Positions 46,510-58,611 of a DNA stretch of 64,000 nucleotides are shown here, one piece after another. The notes under the pieces were generated by a model. It was not told the origin of the DNA and searched no databases. It saw nothing but the letters and a program-made list of their open reading frames with translations. The DNA lies in contig JACGCN010000009.1 of the NCBI GenBank assembly GCA_014905825.1, forward strand, positions 682,001 through 746,000, read 5' to 3'. This stretch comes from Lyophyllum atratum (taxonomy: Eukaryota > Basidiomycota > Agaricomycetes > Agaricales > Lyophyllaceae). Every line of letters begins with the position of its first letter. Position 1 is the stretch's first letter. The translations under genes and the position numbers were made by a program.

Positions 46510-46977
46510 TGGAGTATTGAGTCCTCATTCGCGTTTCACGTCGTGTTCGATGACCTGGAGGGGGGACGAAAATCAATGTGCCGTTGAACAATCTAGTCGC
46601 TATTCGACATAAGTTTTGGGGACAGGAGATCGAAACTTTGAGACTCGAGGCCTTGAGGCAGTTTGAGGCCTGTCATGTGCATGAGGCCTGGATGGCCTTG
46701 GATTTTGTTGACCCCGACTCCGACTCCCGAATGCGGAGACTGCCGTGTCGTCGTACTTTATCTCACCCCAAGATGCACCTTCGGGCTCCAAATCGATGAG
46801 TAGCAACAGCTTTATGTATTGTATACTTAACAATAATATAGGGTATATCACTACCATCATTAGGCATAGGCGATATAGGGTTACACAGTCATACATCGTG
46901 GGTGACATAGCACACACTTCTAGCAATTGTATTAGGCGTTATCAATCCACTGCTCATCCGGAAAACGGGGGCCTGTT
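46510..46977. other. Intergenic, F-box gene to small protein gene
   Basis: Contains the 5' region of the F-box gene and the 3' region of the next minus-strand gene. No supported feature. Confidence 0.35.
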
Positions 46978-47435
46978 TCAAGGTTGATCCTTATTCAGCT
47001 CCTCACCCCGAGCGCGGAGCTCGTCTCTACCCTGAAACCCAGACGCGTACAAGTCAGTCTCAATGATCGCCAAGAGAAAAAAGAACAGGGGACGCACTAA
47101 GGGCTGTTCGAGGTTGCTCTGGATCTCGCGACTGGGGACGTGCGGCTCACGCGCGTGGTGTGCGGCCATGGGGTCGCTCGACTGGAGCCCCTCCTTGCGC
47201 TGCAGATCGGCGGGATCGTTAGATTTCTGGATATACGGTCAGACTATGAGTTCAATGCGAGACTTAAAGCATTGCATACGGCAGGATGCGGCTGGATGGA
47301 GTATTGGGGCTGCTCTGAAGACTGCTCCTGCTGTCCCTGGGCGCCAGTAGACGGCGACGACTGTGGGGTCTGGGATTTTTCTGGCGATCCCTTGCGGGAG
47401 ATCTTGGATCTGATCTTGTTGATGAAGGAGGACAT
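46978..47435 (-). CDS. Small conserved fungal protein, 112 aa
   Basis: Exons 47280-47435, 47098-47226 and 46978-47031 all join in phase 0. The product starts MSSFINKIRSKISRKGSPEK, has a Gln/Ser-rich linker, then KSNDPADLQRKEGLQSSDPM and PHVPSREIQSNLEQPLGRDE, ending LRARGEELNKDQP. I recognise the style of small hydrophilic basidiomycete proteins but know no function. It has no signal peptide or membrane segment. A frame read without splicing ends at a stop in the first intron. Confidence 0.65.
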
Positions 47436-47848
47436 GGTTTGGGTGGAGTGGTTGAGGGGGAGAAGGTTTTGAGAGGAGAAGAGGGGACCAGGTGGACACT
47501 TATATAGGGTTGTGTCTCATGACGTTTCGTTTCTGAATGGGTGTAGGGCTGCGGCTGTCTGGAGTCAGTCAGGGGAGCCCCTATTAGTACCGATGATGTC
47601 ATTGTCTCTAGTAGGTGGAATTAGGCCTCGGGCCCGGGCCCATCCTAGTAAGATGGGCAATAGGCCTTGCCGTGAGGCCAAGCCGAAGGCGAAAGGAAAG
47701 CACAGCTATGGCGTGATGTCGCATGAGAACAATGTTAATGGGTGCGACCTTCGAAGGGAAACTGGTATATTAGGGTTCAAACCAGGAAAAAGTCCAGAAG
47801 CTAGATACGTCGAAGCCGGAGAGCACGAATGGACGTGGACGCCGATTA
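47436..47848. other. Intergenic region
   Basis: Upstream of the small protein gene and downstream of the calmodulin-like gene. No supported gene seen. Confidence 0.35.
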
Positions 47849-48711
47849 TTATGCATTCATCATCTATTGAAACGTTTGACATTGTTCAAATAGATGTAGA
47901 TTCATGCTCACCTTCTTGAACTCTTCAAGGAAGAAAAAACCGAAGGTCAGAAAACGACAATACGAACGCGGAAGAAATGGCCTTACCAGCAAGACTAATC
48001 TCGCCGTCGCCATTCTGATCCGCCTCCTGCATCATCTCCTGAAGCTCCACATCCGTCAAGTTCACATCTACGCGCAATGAACACCCCCAAAAACCGCAAG
48101 GACAAAAAACAAACGCACTCAGACTCCGCATGACAAGCCGCAACTCCTCCATACTAATCGTCCCACTCTTGTCCTTATCAAACACCTCAAACGCCGCTTT
48201 CATCTCCGCCTCGTCGTCCACGCCCTGCATCGTCTGCGCCATCATGCTCAGGAACTCCTCGAAGTCAATCGTGCCGCTGTTATCGGTGTCGACCTCGCGG
48301 ATCATGCTGCGCAGCTCGTCGTCGCTTGGGTTCTGGCCTAGTTTGCGCATTATCTCTCCCAGCTCTTCGTGTGTGATGGTGCCATCATTGTCTGCGCCAA
48401 AAGTGAGTGCGAAGTGGTGTATGGGCCGCGAACCGTCGCTCACCTTTATCGAAGAGCGCAAACGCTTGTTTGAATTCTGGTCAATAGTGTTGGATGAGCA
48501 AGGGGGAACAACAAGGGCGCGGACACGAAGAACACCTTCAATCTCCTCTGAGGGTCGTCACAGCATGTCAGGAAATACGCTCGGGCTATCGCGGATGGAC
48601 GAAGGGAACGAACCTGCAGTCTGCAAGGACCATGACGTTAACACAAGCGCGATTTCCGACCGTGAAAAACCCAACGAAAATGGCGCTCACCAAGAAAATC
48701 TGGTCTGTCAT
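47849..48711 (-). CDS. Calmodulin-like protein (diverged paralog)
   Basis: Four EF-hands with complete 12-residue loops: [36 protein letters not shown] and [12 protein letters not shown]. All ligand positions are acidic or Asn/Ser, so it should bind calcium. The start is MTDQIFL (48691-48711). A 7 nt exon (ACTGCAG, about 48614-48620) links it to [11 protein letters not shown]. The last exon, after an intron behind EFKK, adds MMNA and a stop at 47849. It lies about 0.6 kb downstream of the canonical calmodulin gene on the same strand with similar intron sites, which indicates tandem duplication. It differs strongly from fungal calmodulin consensus and may have distinct targets. Confidence 0.85.
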
Positions 48712-49284
48712 TGCAATGTGCGAGTCGGTGTGTTGGGATGCGGGTCAGAGGACAAGCAACGCAACGGCGCTCATATACTTATAGGCCTGGCTATTTATAT
48801 GCTTGAGGGTTCGACTGAGAATGGATTCATGGGCAGTGATGTTTGGGCACAGCGATGGCGGGAGCGGCATTGAATGACGTTGAACTGCCAAGCTGTGTAG
48901 GCCTGGTCTGGGTGTGGCTCGGGTGTGGCACAGCAAAGACGAGGCGGGGTGGCGGTGCCCGCTTGTCGTTAACCGACGCTTGGCGACAAGAGGTGTCAAC
49001 CGACGCTTGGCGATCACTGATATCATGACCGCAATGAAACCTATGTATAGGATCCATAGGCTATTTGCATGTCCTGTAGTTTTTCTTTTTTGCATTTGGT
49101 ACATTTTCGTGGCGGGGTATGGCTTTCGACTGCAGGGCGTAACATACGTGGATAAGATATAGTGCTACACAAAACCGAGAAACTGCTACTTTGCGTCCGA
49201 ACCGCATTCCGTTCCTAGACCGAGACCCCTCCCTATCAGGTTGGTTCATCGATCTATCGATCAGCATCATCAAGGAACATTGTA
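48712..49284. other. Spacer between the two calmodulin-family genes
   Basis: The promoter of the calmodulin-like gene and the 3' region of calmodulin. A TATA-like element (minus strand TATAAATAG around 48791-48798) sits about 80 bp before the start of the calmodulin-like gene. A direct repeat of CCGACGCTTGGCGA occurs at about 48974 and 49000. Confidence 0.4.
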
Positions 49285-50176
<892 letters not shown>

Positions 50177-50452
50177 CGTTGGATTACTTGGTGTTAGGGT
50201 GCTAGGAGTTCAGAAAGAGTGTCGTTGATGAGGAGAGGTACCAGGTCCTAGGGGATCGCGGCAATCGCCGGTATTGTACCACATGATCCATCGATCGCGA
50301 CGAGACACGTCAACAAGCCACAACACAGAAAAGACTTCACGCATTCACAGAGTTGAGCCCAGGGAAACCAGTCCACTGACTCCATTCCATACATGACCGC
50401 CAGGTGAAAAGAAAACAATCGATTCTTTTCTTCATTTCGCTATCTATTCTCC

Positions 50453-53400
50453 TTACACTGCTCCAAATCCACCTGTCTCCAACGAATCAGGCAAGGCCCC
50501 CACGGTGGCACCACATCCCCTCTCCGCAGCAGCAGCAGCATCCCCATCCACCTCGATCACCACCTCTCCCCCACCAACCACATCCTTAAAGTCGATCCAG
50601 CACAGGCTCCCCGCCTTCCCATTCACTTTCACGCTCTTCACGAACAACCTACTCCCCTTAGGCGGCGCCGCAACGAGCGTGGTGGCGTCGAAGCCTTTCA
50701 CGGTGAACTTCGTTTGTGTACCGAAAGCGTTGTTGTTAATGGTGAATGAGGAAAGGAACGGAGAGCCGATGAGCAGCTGTGTTGAAGCGGGCACGGGGTA
50801 GAGTCCAATTATGTGGAAGGCGAGGAGGGAGGCCATCGCGCCAGAGTCGTCGTTTCCAGGGAGTCTGCAAGAACGGTGAGTTTTGCATCCGGAAAGTCAG
50901 AATGAAGAAATGGCTCACCCTCCAATACCGGTGTTGAAGTTCTTGAACACGATCTCGCGGACGCGGAGCGCGCTGAGGTCGGGGCGGTTGGCGTAGTGGT
51001 AGATCCAAGGTAACTCAAACGAGGGCTCGTTGCCTGCCTGGAAATATCCCTTCGCGAAGTAATTATTCCTGAATGTGTCTGCATTAATCAGTCGAGTCAC
51101 CAGATACGCCTAGGTTGACATACACGCGGGCGATGAAGGTGGAGGTCCCGCCCATCAACTTGATGAGGGTAGCCATGGAATGGGGCGCGAAGAAGCTCAT
51201 CTCCCAGGATGACGCTAGATGACGGTTCGAGTAAGTGATGGGGCCAGGCGCGCCAAAGAGACAACTGACATTCGTAGAATCCGACATTATTATCGGCCCC
51301 ACGGGCACAAGAGTGGCCGACAGGATCCACGGGAGAGCAAGCGTTCGGTGGGCTGAACGCAAATGTGCCGTTCTAGTATGGCACATAAGCCATCGGTCTC
51401 TGGCAACTCCGTGGTTCATAACATGGCACGTACCGCGAATCGTCGCTGCGAGAATCCAGAGAAGCCGTCCGCGGTCACGCTCGGATCCCAGTGGTTGACG
51501 AAGTTCATTGAGCGGTTGGCGTACTTGGCGATGTCGGCGCTCGACTTGTTGAATGCGATTCCGGCTTGGCGAACGGCGAAATCCCCCAGGGCGTACTATT
51601 GAGTTGTGAATATCACTCCGTTCTGAAAAGAATATTCTTGCATACCTCGAGTGCTCTCGATGCTTCACGGGTTGCGAGACCAGTAGAGCCGGACGGATCG
51701 ACCCAGGCAGTTGGGATGTAGCCAAAGGTTTTCCAGGCTGTATTCTGCCTGCCAACTGATCGCCGTTTAAGATATGAACTTTTTGTTCAGGGTAGAAAAG
51801 GCTCACCGCGATACCAATCTGGAGGCTATTGATACATATGCCGATCAGCGTCCCATGAACCACCATGACATAACGAGACGATACGAACTGTATTTTCAGC
51901 CGTATCCACCAGGGCTTGGTAGAGATCGTCAGTGGGGACACCCAGTTCCTTTGCCTTGGAAGCGTATTTGGCTGCAAAGTCTCCCAGGATGGGCATTCCG
52001 TCGCTTCCTCCTTGGACGTAGCCGCTACAAGCAAGCGTTATCTGGGATACTTCTCAGAAGGTCAAGAGGACTCACGCTTTTGTATTTGCACGACATTCGG
52101 GGATAAACCCTTGGGGTTTGAATTAGGACAGGGCCTGTTTGAAGAGTGGAATCGATATACCGGTATGCCGCCAGCCGTCGATATAGGCGTTGACGACTTC
52201 GGCCCATTCCTTTGGCGACGTTATTGAGAGTAGAGGATGGACAGTACGGAAAGTGTCCCAAGAGCTAGAAGTCGAAACGTGAGGCGAGTAATGGCATTAA
52301 CACTGGCAATATATTCCTCACCAGAACATCGCATCGTAGAATGGATAATCGGACGTCCAGTACGGGTTCTCGTTGGTCAAATTTGCCGGGACCAGAGACG
52401 CGCGATAAAGCTAGGCAAGGAGGGGTGGATAAGCAAGCGAAATTCAATTTGAACGAATGTATGTACCGAGGAATAGAACAGCGTCAGAACGTTTACGTTC
52501 TCCTTGGTGGGATCAGTGGATACCCTATTTAGAACATCCTCCCATGAAGTCTTCGAAGCGTTCTCTACAGCGTCCCAATCCCATGATGGAATTTCCGCCT
52601 CCGCGTTAGCACAAGCCTGATCACCGCTCTTGAAAGAGACGCCGAAACGCGCGAGAACAGTTGACGAATTGAATGATAGTAAAGCGCCGGACTGGATTCG
52701 TGAGACGCTGGACTGGAAGGGGAAGGAGAGCGACGTCTTGTTCTGCGTGACCGTGATGTTGGTGGGAGTGGTCGATGAGACGGAGGTATACGTCCCAAAT
52801 GCGGTGACCTTGGCGCTGCTGTTGGGGGCATTAAAGTCGTAGCATGCGAATACGGTGTAGTTGTCCGTTCCATAACTCTGTGAAGAGTACGAATTAAAGA
52901 CGATCTCGATCAAATGACAATAAAACCAACCTGGAGGAATGTGCCTGCTAGCTTTACTCGACCGGATGGAGTGACGTCAATACTTCCGCCTTCGAAAGAT
53001 CTTTGTAGGTCGTTCGAAAGGTCTACCACGACATGGTTTGTAGCGTTCACGTCGGAGGGGGCTGACTGCGGATAACTGAACCGAATCAAGCCAGCTCTTC
53101 GAGTTGATGTTGCCTCGGTCTTAATATTGTTCACGAATCTTGTGGTGAAATAACCCGGACGAGCGGCTAAGGATATTTATATGAATACAGGCACTGCACA
53201 CGGCAACGATACACGCACCATCAGCTCCGGCTGCGCGCAAAGCTTGACGAGCAGCAAGGCCCACTGGGCAAGCTGTAAACGAACAATTCCGAAGTGGGAA
53301 GAGCGGGAAGACGCCATATCCCCCGTTAGTGTTGCCTCCTGTTCCTTCATCGTGCAAAAGGGATATTCCAGTGATAGACGAATTATCGGAGATGTATCCA

Positions 53401-53716
53401 GCTTGACGGGGAGCAGTGCTGACATCGATGCCAACCTTATATTCCAGTGTCAAATTGAACGAGGTGTATCTTAACAGAAACACTGACCTTGACCATCGCA
53501 TGTGGTACGGCAGCACCTGTAGAAGGTTTTAATAGAAAGTAATTTAGGCAACTATTAAGACGCACCTGGAAAGACATTTCCACCACTCCCACCGTTTGCT
53601 CCTGAGGCTGTACCAATAAACAAGTTGACGAACGATGTCAAGTCTGTTGCATCCTTTGCTTGAGACGCTAGGACAAGAGCTCCCACAGAGAGGAGGCGGC
53701 CGGTATGGGACCACAT
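50453..53716 (-). CDS. Secreted GH92 alpha-1,2-mannosidase
   Basis: A calcium-dependent exo-mannosidase that trims alpha-1,2-mannose from N-glycans or mannans. The signal peptide is MWSHTGRLLSVGALVLASQA, followed by TSFVNLFIGTASGANGGSGG, a typical GH92 start. Other family pieces are SITGISLLHDEGTGGN, FNSYSSQSYGTDNYTVFACY, DADTFRNNYFAKGYFQAGNE-like sequence near 51010-51070, and the catalytic PGNDDSGAMASLLAFHIIGL with LYPVPAS (about 50800-50860). The frame ends at 50453 after a C-terminal beta-domain (VKSVKVNGKAGSLCWIDF). About a dozen short introns interrupt it. I did not resolve all of them, and the 51080-52450 part needs transcript data. No break was seen in the parts I could follow. Confidence 0.88.
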
Positions 53717-54463
53717 TGCTCAAACGGCGAGTCGTCCCCGGCCGCGGTATTTAAGTAAAGACTTCTTCAACATGAGTATCATCTTATTCTGGGCATAGCA
53801 ATGCATATGGATACCACACACGTGTTGCGGGGCCCGCCTGATTTCCTCCTTCTGCTTCCTTCTGTCATCAAAATCCACTGCAAAGCTTAAGCGAGGTCGC
53901 GCATTCCTTGCCGCATAGCAGATCCCTGGTTTTTCTGTCCATGTTGTAGGTGATTGAGATCGATAACTACCTCCAAGGTCAGAGTTAATAACGATAGAGT
54001 GAAGAATGCTTTAGAGGCTCACTTCATGTCACACGAGAAAGGAAATTGAGGCCACTTGAAACATTAGATAGCAGTTCCTATGTTAAGAACTTGGAGTTTT
54101 CTAAAGAGGCACTTAGATTCGATGATTGAGCCATAAATCTATAAGCTGGAAGTTGAACGGCTCGAAGGAGGAGGAGGAGAGTATTGGGTTGAGCACATCA
54201 TGTGCTTTGGTGCGGGGCGTTGCCAAGCATGCGCACATAAAGGCGCCCATGTAGAAAACCTAAAAATAGCAATATGCCAATATGCCAATATGCTAATCTT
54301 AGCTTATTCCTCAATCTCCTACTCTGTCGTCATCGGCGTCATGTTTTCGGCATCATATAAGGCTGGAAATGCATCATATAAGGTTAGAAATCTACCCCGC
54401 ATCTCTGACTTACGCACCCACACTTCGCAGTCTCATTCTACACTATTTTGAACACCACCCAAC
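53717..54463. other. Divergent promoter region with short tandem repeats
   Basis: Between the GH92 gene (minus) and the small-protein gene (plus). Repeats lie at 54271-54395. No gene seen. Confidence 0.4.
54271..54395 (+). repeat. Short tandem repeats before the 54464 gene
   Basis: Three 9 bp units of AATATGCCA (about 54271-54297, last unit diverged) are followed by two 21 bp units beginning GCATCATATAAGG (about 54348-54390). Both lie in the presumed promoter. CATATAAGG is TATA-like. Confidence 0.55.
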
Positions 54464-55020
54464 ATGTCACCCGCAGAACAACCTTCTGCCAGTGTGGATC
54501 CTAGTCGAGCAAGCATTAATAGTACTAGTGATGACGAAGGCAACCAGCGCCACGCAGGTCAAGTCGGATACGGCCCTGCATATCACCAGGGACCAGTACG
54601 GTTATTTCTCGTTTGACGCCGACGACTTACTCACACACGCTCAACTCAGACCCTCGGTGACAAATTCCATGGTATTAAAGAAGAAATAAAGGGAAAGATC
54701 ACAGGTAAACCCGAGTTGATGGAGAAGGGACGCGAGCGCAAGACTGGGGAGCTGGCACGAAAGGTCCGGGAAGAGCAAGATGTATGTCCTCGTAATAGCT
54801 CCTCGTCTTCAGTGAACTGATCATTACAACCTTTTAGCGACAAGATCCATTTGCAAACCCGCAGGAGAGGCAACAGAAGCTGGAAGAGGAGAAGCGGGCA
54901 CAAGAAGAACGCGACAAAGCAGCAATGGAGGAAGCTGCCACCGTGGCGCCGGCAGGCACACCTGAGGCGGAAGCTCAGAGGAGGGGCGAAGTCTCATACA
55001 GAGTCAAGAGCATCGGATAA
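54464..55020 (+). CDS. Small highly charged fungal protein, 148 aa
   Basis: Exons 54464-54595, 54650-54781 and 54838-55020 join in phase 0. The N-terminus is Ser/Asp-rich (STSDDEGNQRHAGQVGYGPA). The centre is a charged segment (GDKFHGIKEEIKGKITGKPE, LMEKGRERKTGELARKVREE), similar in style to CsbD-like or stress-induced hydrophilic proteins. The end is a Glu/Lys/Gln helix (RQQKLEEEKRAQEERDKAAM) that could form a coiled coil. No signal peptide or membrane helix. Function unknown. The regular exon sizes (132, 132, 183) and clean splice sites support a real gene. Confidence 0.65.
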
Positions 55021-55322
55021 CACATTCTTTAATCATCCTAATCTTAATCATTGGGGAGCTTGCTCCCCTATATCTTGCTACCGACCCAAAATGCAGATGA
55101 TTTGTAAGCGTTACTTGTTGTGATTCTGTTTGGCTTTTGAGGACCCCGTGGGAATTTCAGCGCAGGACTGGGATAAGGCAAGCTCCCCACTACGTAGGTG
55201 AGGAACTCGCATACAATAATCATTGTATGTACCAACACCAAAGCTATAATGTAGATTGAATTCGGAATCAAATATTGGAAGCCTCCAAAAGTAACGAACC
55301 TCGAGAGGTCATGCATTGACAC
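55021..55322. other. Short intergenic stretch before the MITE
   Basis: 3' region of the small charged protein gene. Nothing else supported. Confidence 0.35.
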
Positions 55323-56030
55323 AGTAGCCCCGTTCAAAGTTGGACCACGACTTTCGTGGTCGTGGTCGTGGCTCATCACCTGACCATAATTTTGACAGTC
55401 CGCCGGAGGCTGCCGTGTGACCCCTCTGTGACCTTACCACCCGTGGTTTCGACGCGCAATGACGCCTGGTGAACATCTGCGTCAACTATGCCTTGCTGAG
55501 TCTGCAGTGTGGTAAAAACCTCGATTTTTACGAGATTTTATGTCTGAAGGGCTCGGATTTTTTTTACCGATTTTTTGACACCTAAAAGCATTGTAAAAGT
55601 AAGTAAAAGTCAGTCAGGAATACTACTCAATAACTCACGGCATGGGGGCAACATAACATGTATTTATGGAGCATAGATGTTCTCATAAGTTAGAGGGGTG
55701 TATTTAAATCAGCCTTGAGAGGTAACCTTGAATATTTCAGATATGACCAGCTACCAGTAGGTCGGAACACATGTTTTGACTTCAAACTAATATGAAATAA
55801 ATTACTTTGAGGCCTGGAGTGTATAATGACATGTTTTGTAATTCTGAGATGTGACGCAGCTCTCGCTGACTCGCGCCTAGAAATGAGCGCGTCGCTGGTT
55901 AGGACTTGACGTCGTCGCGACGCGTTGTAACGCCTGCGCCGGTGTCAGAAGCGGACTCCGAAAATAGCGTCAGGTGACGAGCCGCAACCGCAACCACGAA
56001 AGTCGCGGCTCAACTTTGAACGGGGCTACT
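55323..56030. mobile_element. MITE-like element, about 0.7 kb, terminal inverted repeats of about 62 bp
   Basis: The left end (55323-55384) starts AGTAGCCCCGTTCAAAGTTG and contains GACTTTCGTGGT, then CTCATCACCTGAC. The right end (55969-56030) is its inverse with about ten mismatches, ending CTTTGAACGGGGCTACT. The interior has no ORF of note and is AT-rich. This is the form of a non-autonomous DNA transposon. No convincing target-site duplication was seen, so the outermost bases may be off by a few. Confidence 0.72.
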
Positions 56031-56771
56031 AAGTGTTCGGAATGATCCGAGTCCCTTTTGCTGATTTGAGTGGGGTCCTGATCATTTCTTTGGTCCAAAA
56101 TTCTCCAGACGTTCGACTTGCCTTGAAGTCTCTACTATCCTAAACCCCCGGAAACCTCAGTGTCTCTGCTCTTTGAGTATCACCGAAGTATCCATAAATG
56201 TCCAAGTCATCGAAATTATCCTTCCAGAACAGGTCGGTTCCTCTACACCCACCTTCATCCTGAATTTACACAGGCGGCCCGAAACGCATATTCATCCGCT
56301 TCTCCCTCTCGTGGCAGGGCAGAGCAGCGGCGATGGGTGCATACGTGACCTCCGCTTGAACTTCGGATACAGACAGCGATCACATGCATCAAGCGAACGA
56401 CGAACTCCTCAAATATCCGCTTCTATTCACTCTGTATCTCGAGAGCTCCTTGCTACCCCACCATGGAGGGATCATCATCAACAGACTTTCAAACACGGCT
56501 GACGGTCGTAGCAGACACATGACGCAGCCTGATGACCATTAAAGAGTCTGGGAGCGGACCGCTTTCTTCAGCTTTGCTCCCTCGGTCTTTGACTACATGC
56601 CAGCGTTGTGGTTCTTTGCCTCCTCAGCAACGACCTCTGCGCCTTGCGGTAAAATGCATCGGAAACACTTCGCGATATGGTCAGAAATGGGTAGTACGTA
56701 GTATAAATTGAACGGACTCATCTTGCTTGGACCACGTCGACCTTGCTCGGTACTACTTGAACTCATCCATC
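56031..56771. other. Upstream region of the GH12 gene
   Basis: Promoter region, TATA box at 56702-56707. No supported gene. Confidence 0.4.
56702..56707 (+). promoter_or_regulatory. TATA box of the GH12 gene
   Basis: TATAAA lies 70 bp before the GH12 start codon in a GC-mixed context. Confidence 0.6.
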
Positions 56772-57857
56772 ATGCTCTCTTTCCCTAAACTCACTGCCCT
56801 CGTACTCTTGGCACCTTTTGCCTTGGCTGCTCCCTCCGCTGAGTTGGAGACAAGGCAAACTATCGATACGTCCAACCACTGTGGTAACTCGTATCCTATT
56901 TATTGTGCAATCACGCCATCCTAACTCATGTGTCCCTAGGACAATGGGATACTGTCGTCGCCGGTCAATACACTTTGTATCTCGACCAGTGGGGCAAATC
57001 CGGGGCAAGCTCTGGCTCGGACTGCGCTTCACTTACTTCCTTGAGTGGCACGACGATCGCGTGGAAGAATACCTGGAACTGGGTTGGCGGTAATGGCGTC
57101 AAGAGCTACACCAATCTGAATCTGAACAGCGGCCTGAACAAAAAGCTGTCTGCGATCTCCACTATCCCTGTAATTAAACTATCTGATTAATATTCATTGT
57201 TTTCGGAGCTCATCCAGCCATATGTTTAGGCGACCTGGAGATGGTCACAAAGCACCTCTGGATCAATCGTCGCCAATATCGCTTTTGACCTGTTTACCTC
57301 CGCCACTTCGGGAGGCTCGAACGCTAACGAGATTATGGTCTGGATGGGCAACTACAATGCGGGCCCGATTTCGGCTGTCTACAACTCGGATGGGACCCCG
57401 CAACCTCGTGCAAGTAATGTGAATCTGGCAGGCCGAACCTGGTTAGTATTGATTTAGACATCATCGAAGCTTTTTTGTTTGCTCAAAAAAATACTACCTG
57501 TAGGAACCTTTACTTCGGGTCGAACGGCGCAAACAATGTCTACTCGTTCCTTCCTACTGGAGGCGCAGTTGTTACCAGTTTCAGTGCCGATCTCAATGTT
57601 TTCCTCAAGGTAATCCGGTCATCGCATTCCTACACAGGCTTTTTGTGAATCTGATCCCTTGATTTGAACTAGTATTTGACCTCTAGTCAAGGTTTGAGCA
57701 GCGCACAATTTTTGACTACCGTTCAAGCGGGTACTGAAGCCACCTCCGGGTCGGCGACTTTGACCACGTAAGACTCTAGCTGATTCACTTGCGTCTGAAT
57801 ATGGATGTACTGACGTTTTCGTATCTTAGCTCGGCGTACAGCGTAGTCGTGAACTGA
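56772..57857 (+). CDS. Secreted GH12 endoglucanase / xyloglucanase
   Basis: An extracellular beta-1,4-glucan hydrolase of clan C. Exons 56772-56883, 56940-57169, 57230-57441, 57504-57609, 57673-57767 and 57830-57857 give 260 aa. The signal peptide is MLSFPKLTALVLLAPFALAA, with a short pro-like stretch to ETRQ. Family motifs are GQWDTVVAGQYTLYLDQWGK, TTIAWKNTWNW, VANIAFDLFTS and NANEIMVWMGNY, where the Glu is the nucleophile. The acid/base Glu lies in VQAGTEATSGSATL near the C-terminus. No CBM1 is present. Substrate (cellulose, xyloglucan or mixed glucan) cannot be decided from these motifs. Confidence 0.93.
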
Positions 57858-58611
57858 TTAGTGGAGGTTCTTCACTAGTCACTGCCGACGCGCTTTGAGT
57901 TGACCTTGGAATCAAATAGTCTTCCCGTATCATGATTCGTGTGACATTACCAGATGAATAGCTCTGAGTGAAATCATCTACGGAAAAATAATCGACGTAA
58001 GTTTGTCGCCCATGAATTCTGGATGTTGATCCACCGACATCCATGCTTCAAAAGCGTCGACGTGTCTGCGCCACTTCCCTCCATTCCACGTAGATATTCT
58101 CGCCCAAACATCATCCGGGCTGATGGTCTTGTGCTTCATGAAAACGGACTGGGAAGAAGTAAGAGAGGTCTCAAAATATCAGACCTACTTTTTGATCAGC
58201 CCGGTTTCTGCGTATCAGCCTTGATGCGGGAAAGTGCCGGCGAGGTCGGAGGCGGCCGAGGCGGGGCTCGTAACTTGAACACAACCCTCAAGCTTCAAGC
58301 TTTATCACTGAGAGGAAACAAAGCGGATTCATTCGGACGCACTTCTCCGTCTGTCCGTCGAGGACTCGAGGTACTGGTGTGACTCATAGCCAAATCCTCC
58401 ATTGCATTCGGGCCTATGCGCAGGCGATGTGATTGTACGGCGGGCCGGCAACCTGTGACATGGCAACTGATTCCGTTTATCCGTGCAGTTAATCCGCCTC
58501 CGGGCATCATTTGGAAGAGAGGAGGGTAGCCAGAGGATGAATCCGCCGCTGCAGATCTTAGAGCTATAAATCGGTGAACCGGGTCTCGACCATGGGGACA
58601 AGAGAAATATC
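57858..58611. other. Intergenic, GH12 to first GH105 gene
   Basis: 3' region of GH12 and promoter of GH105. Open frames here are short and without recognisable domains. Confidence 0.4.
58565..58570 (+). promoter_or_regulatory. TATA box of the first GH105 gene
   Basis: TATAAA 47 bp before the start codon at 58612. Confidence 0.55.
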
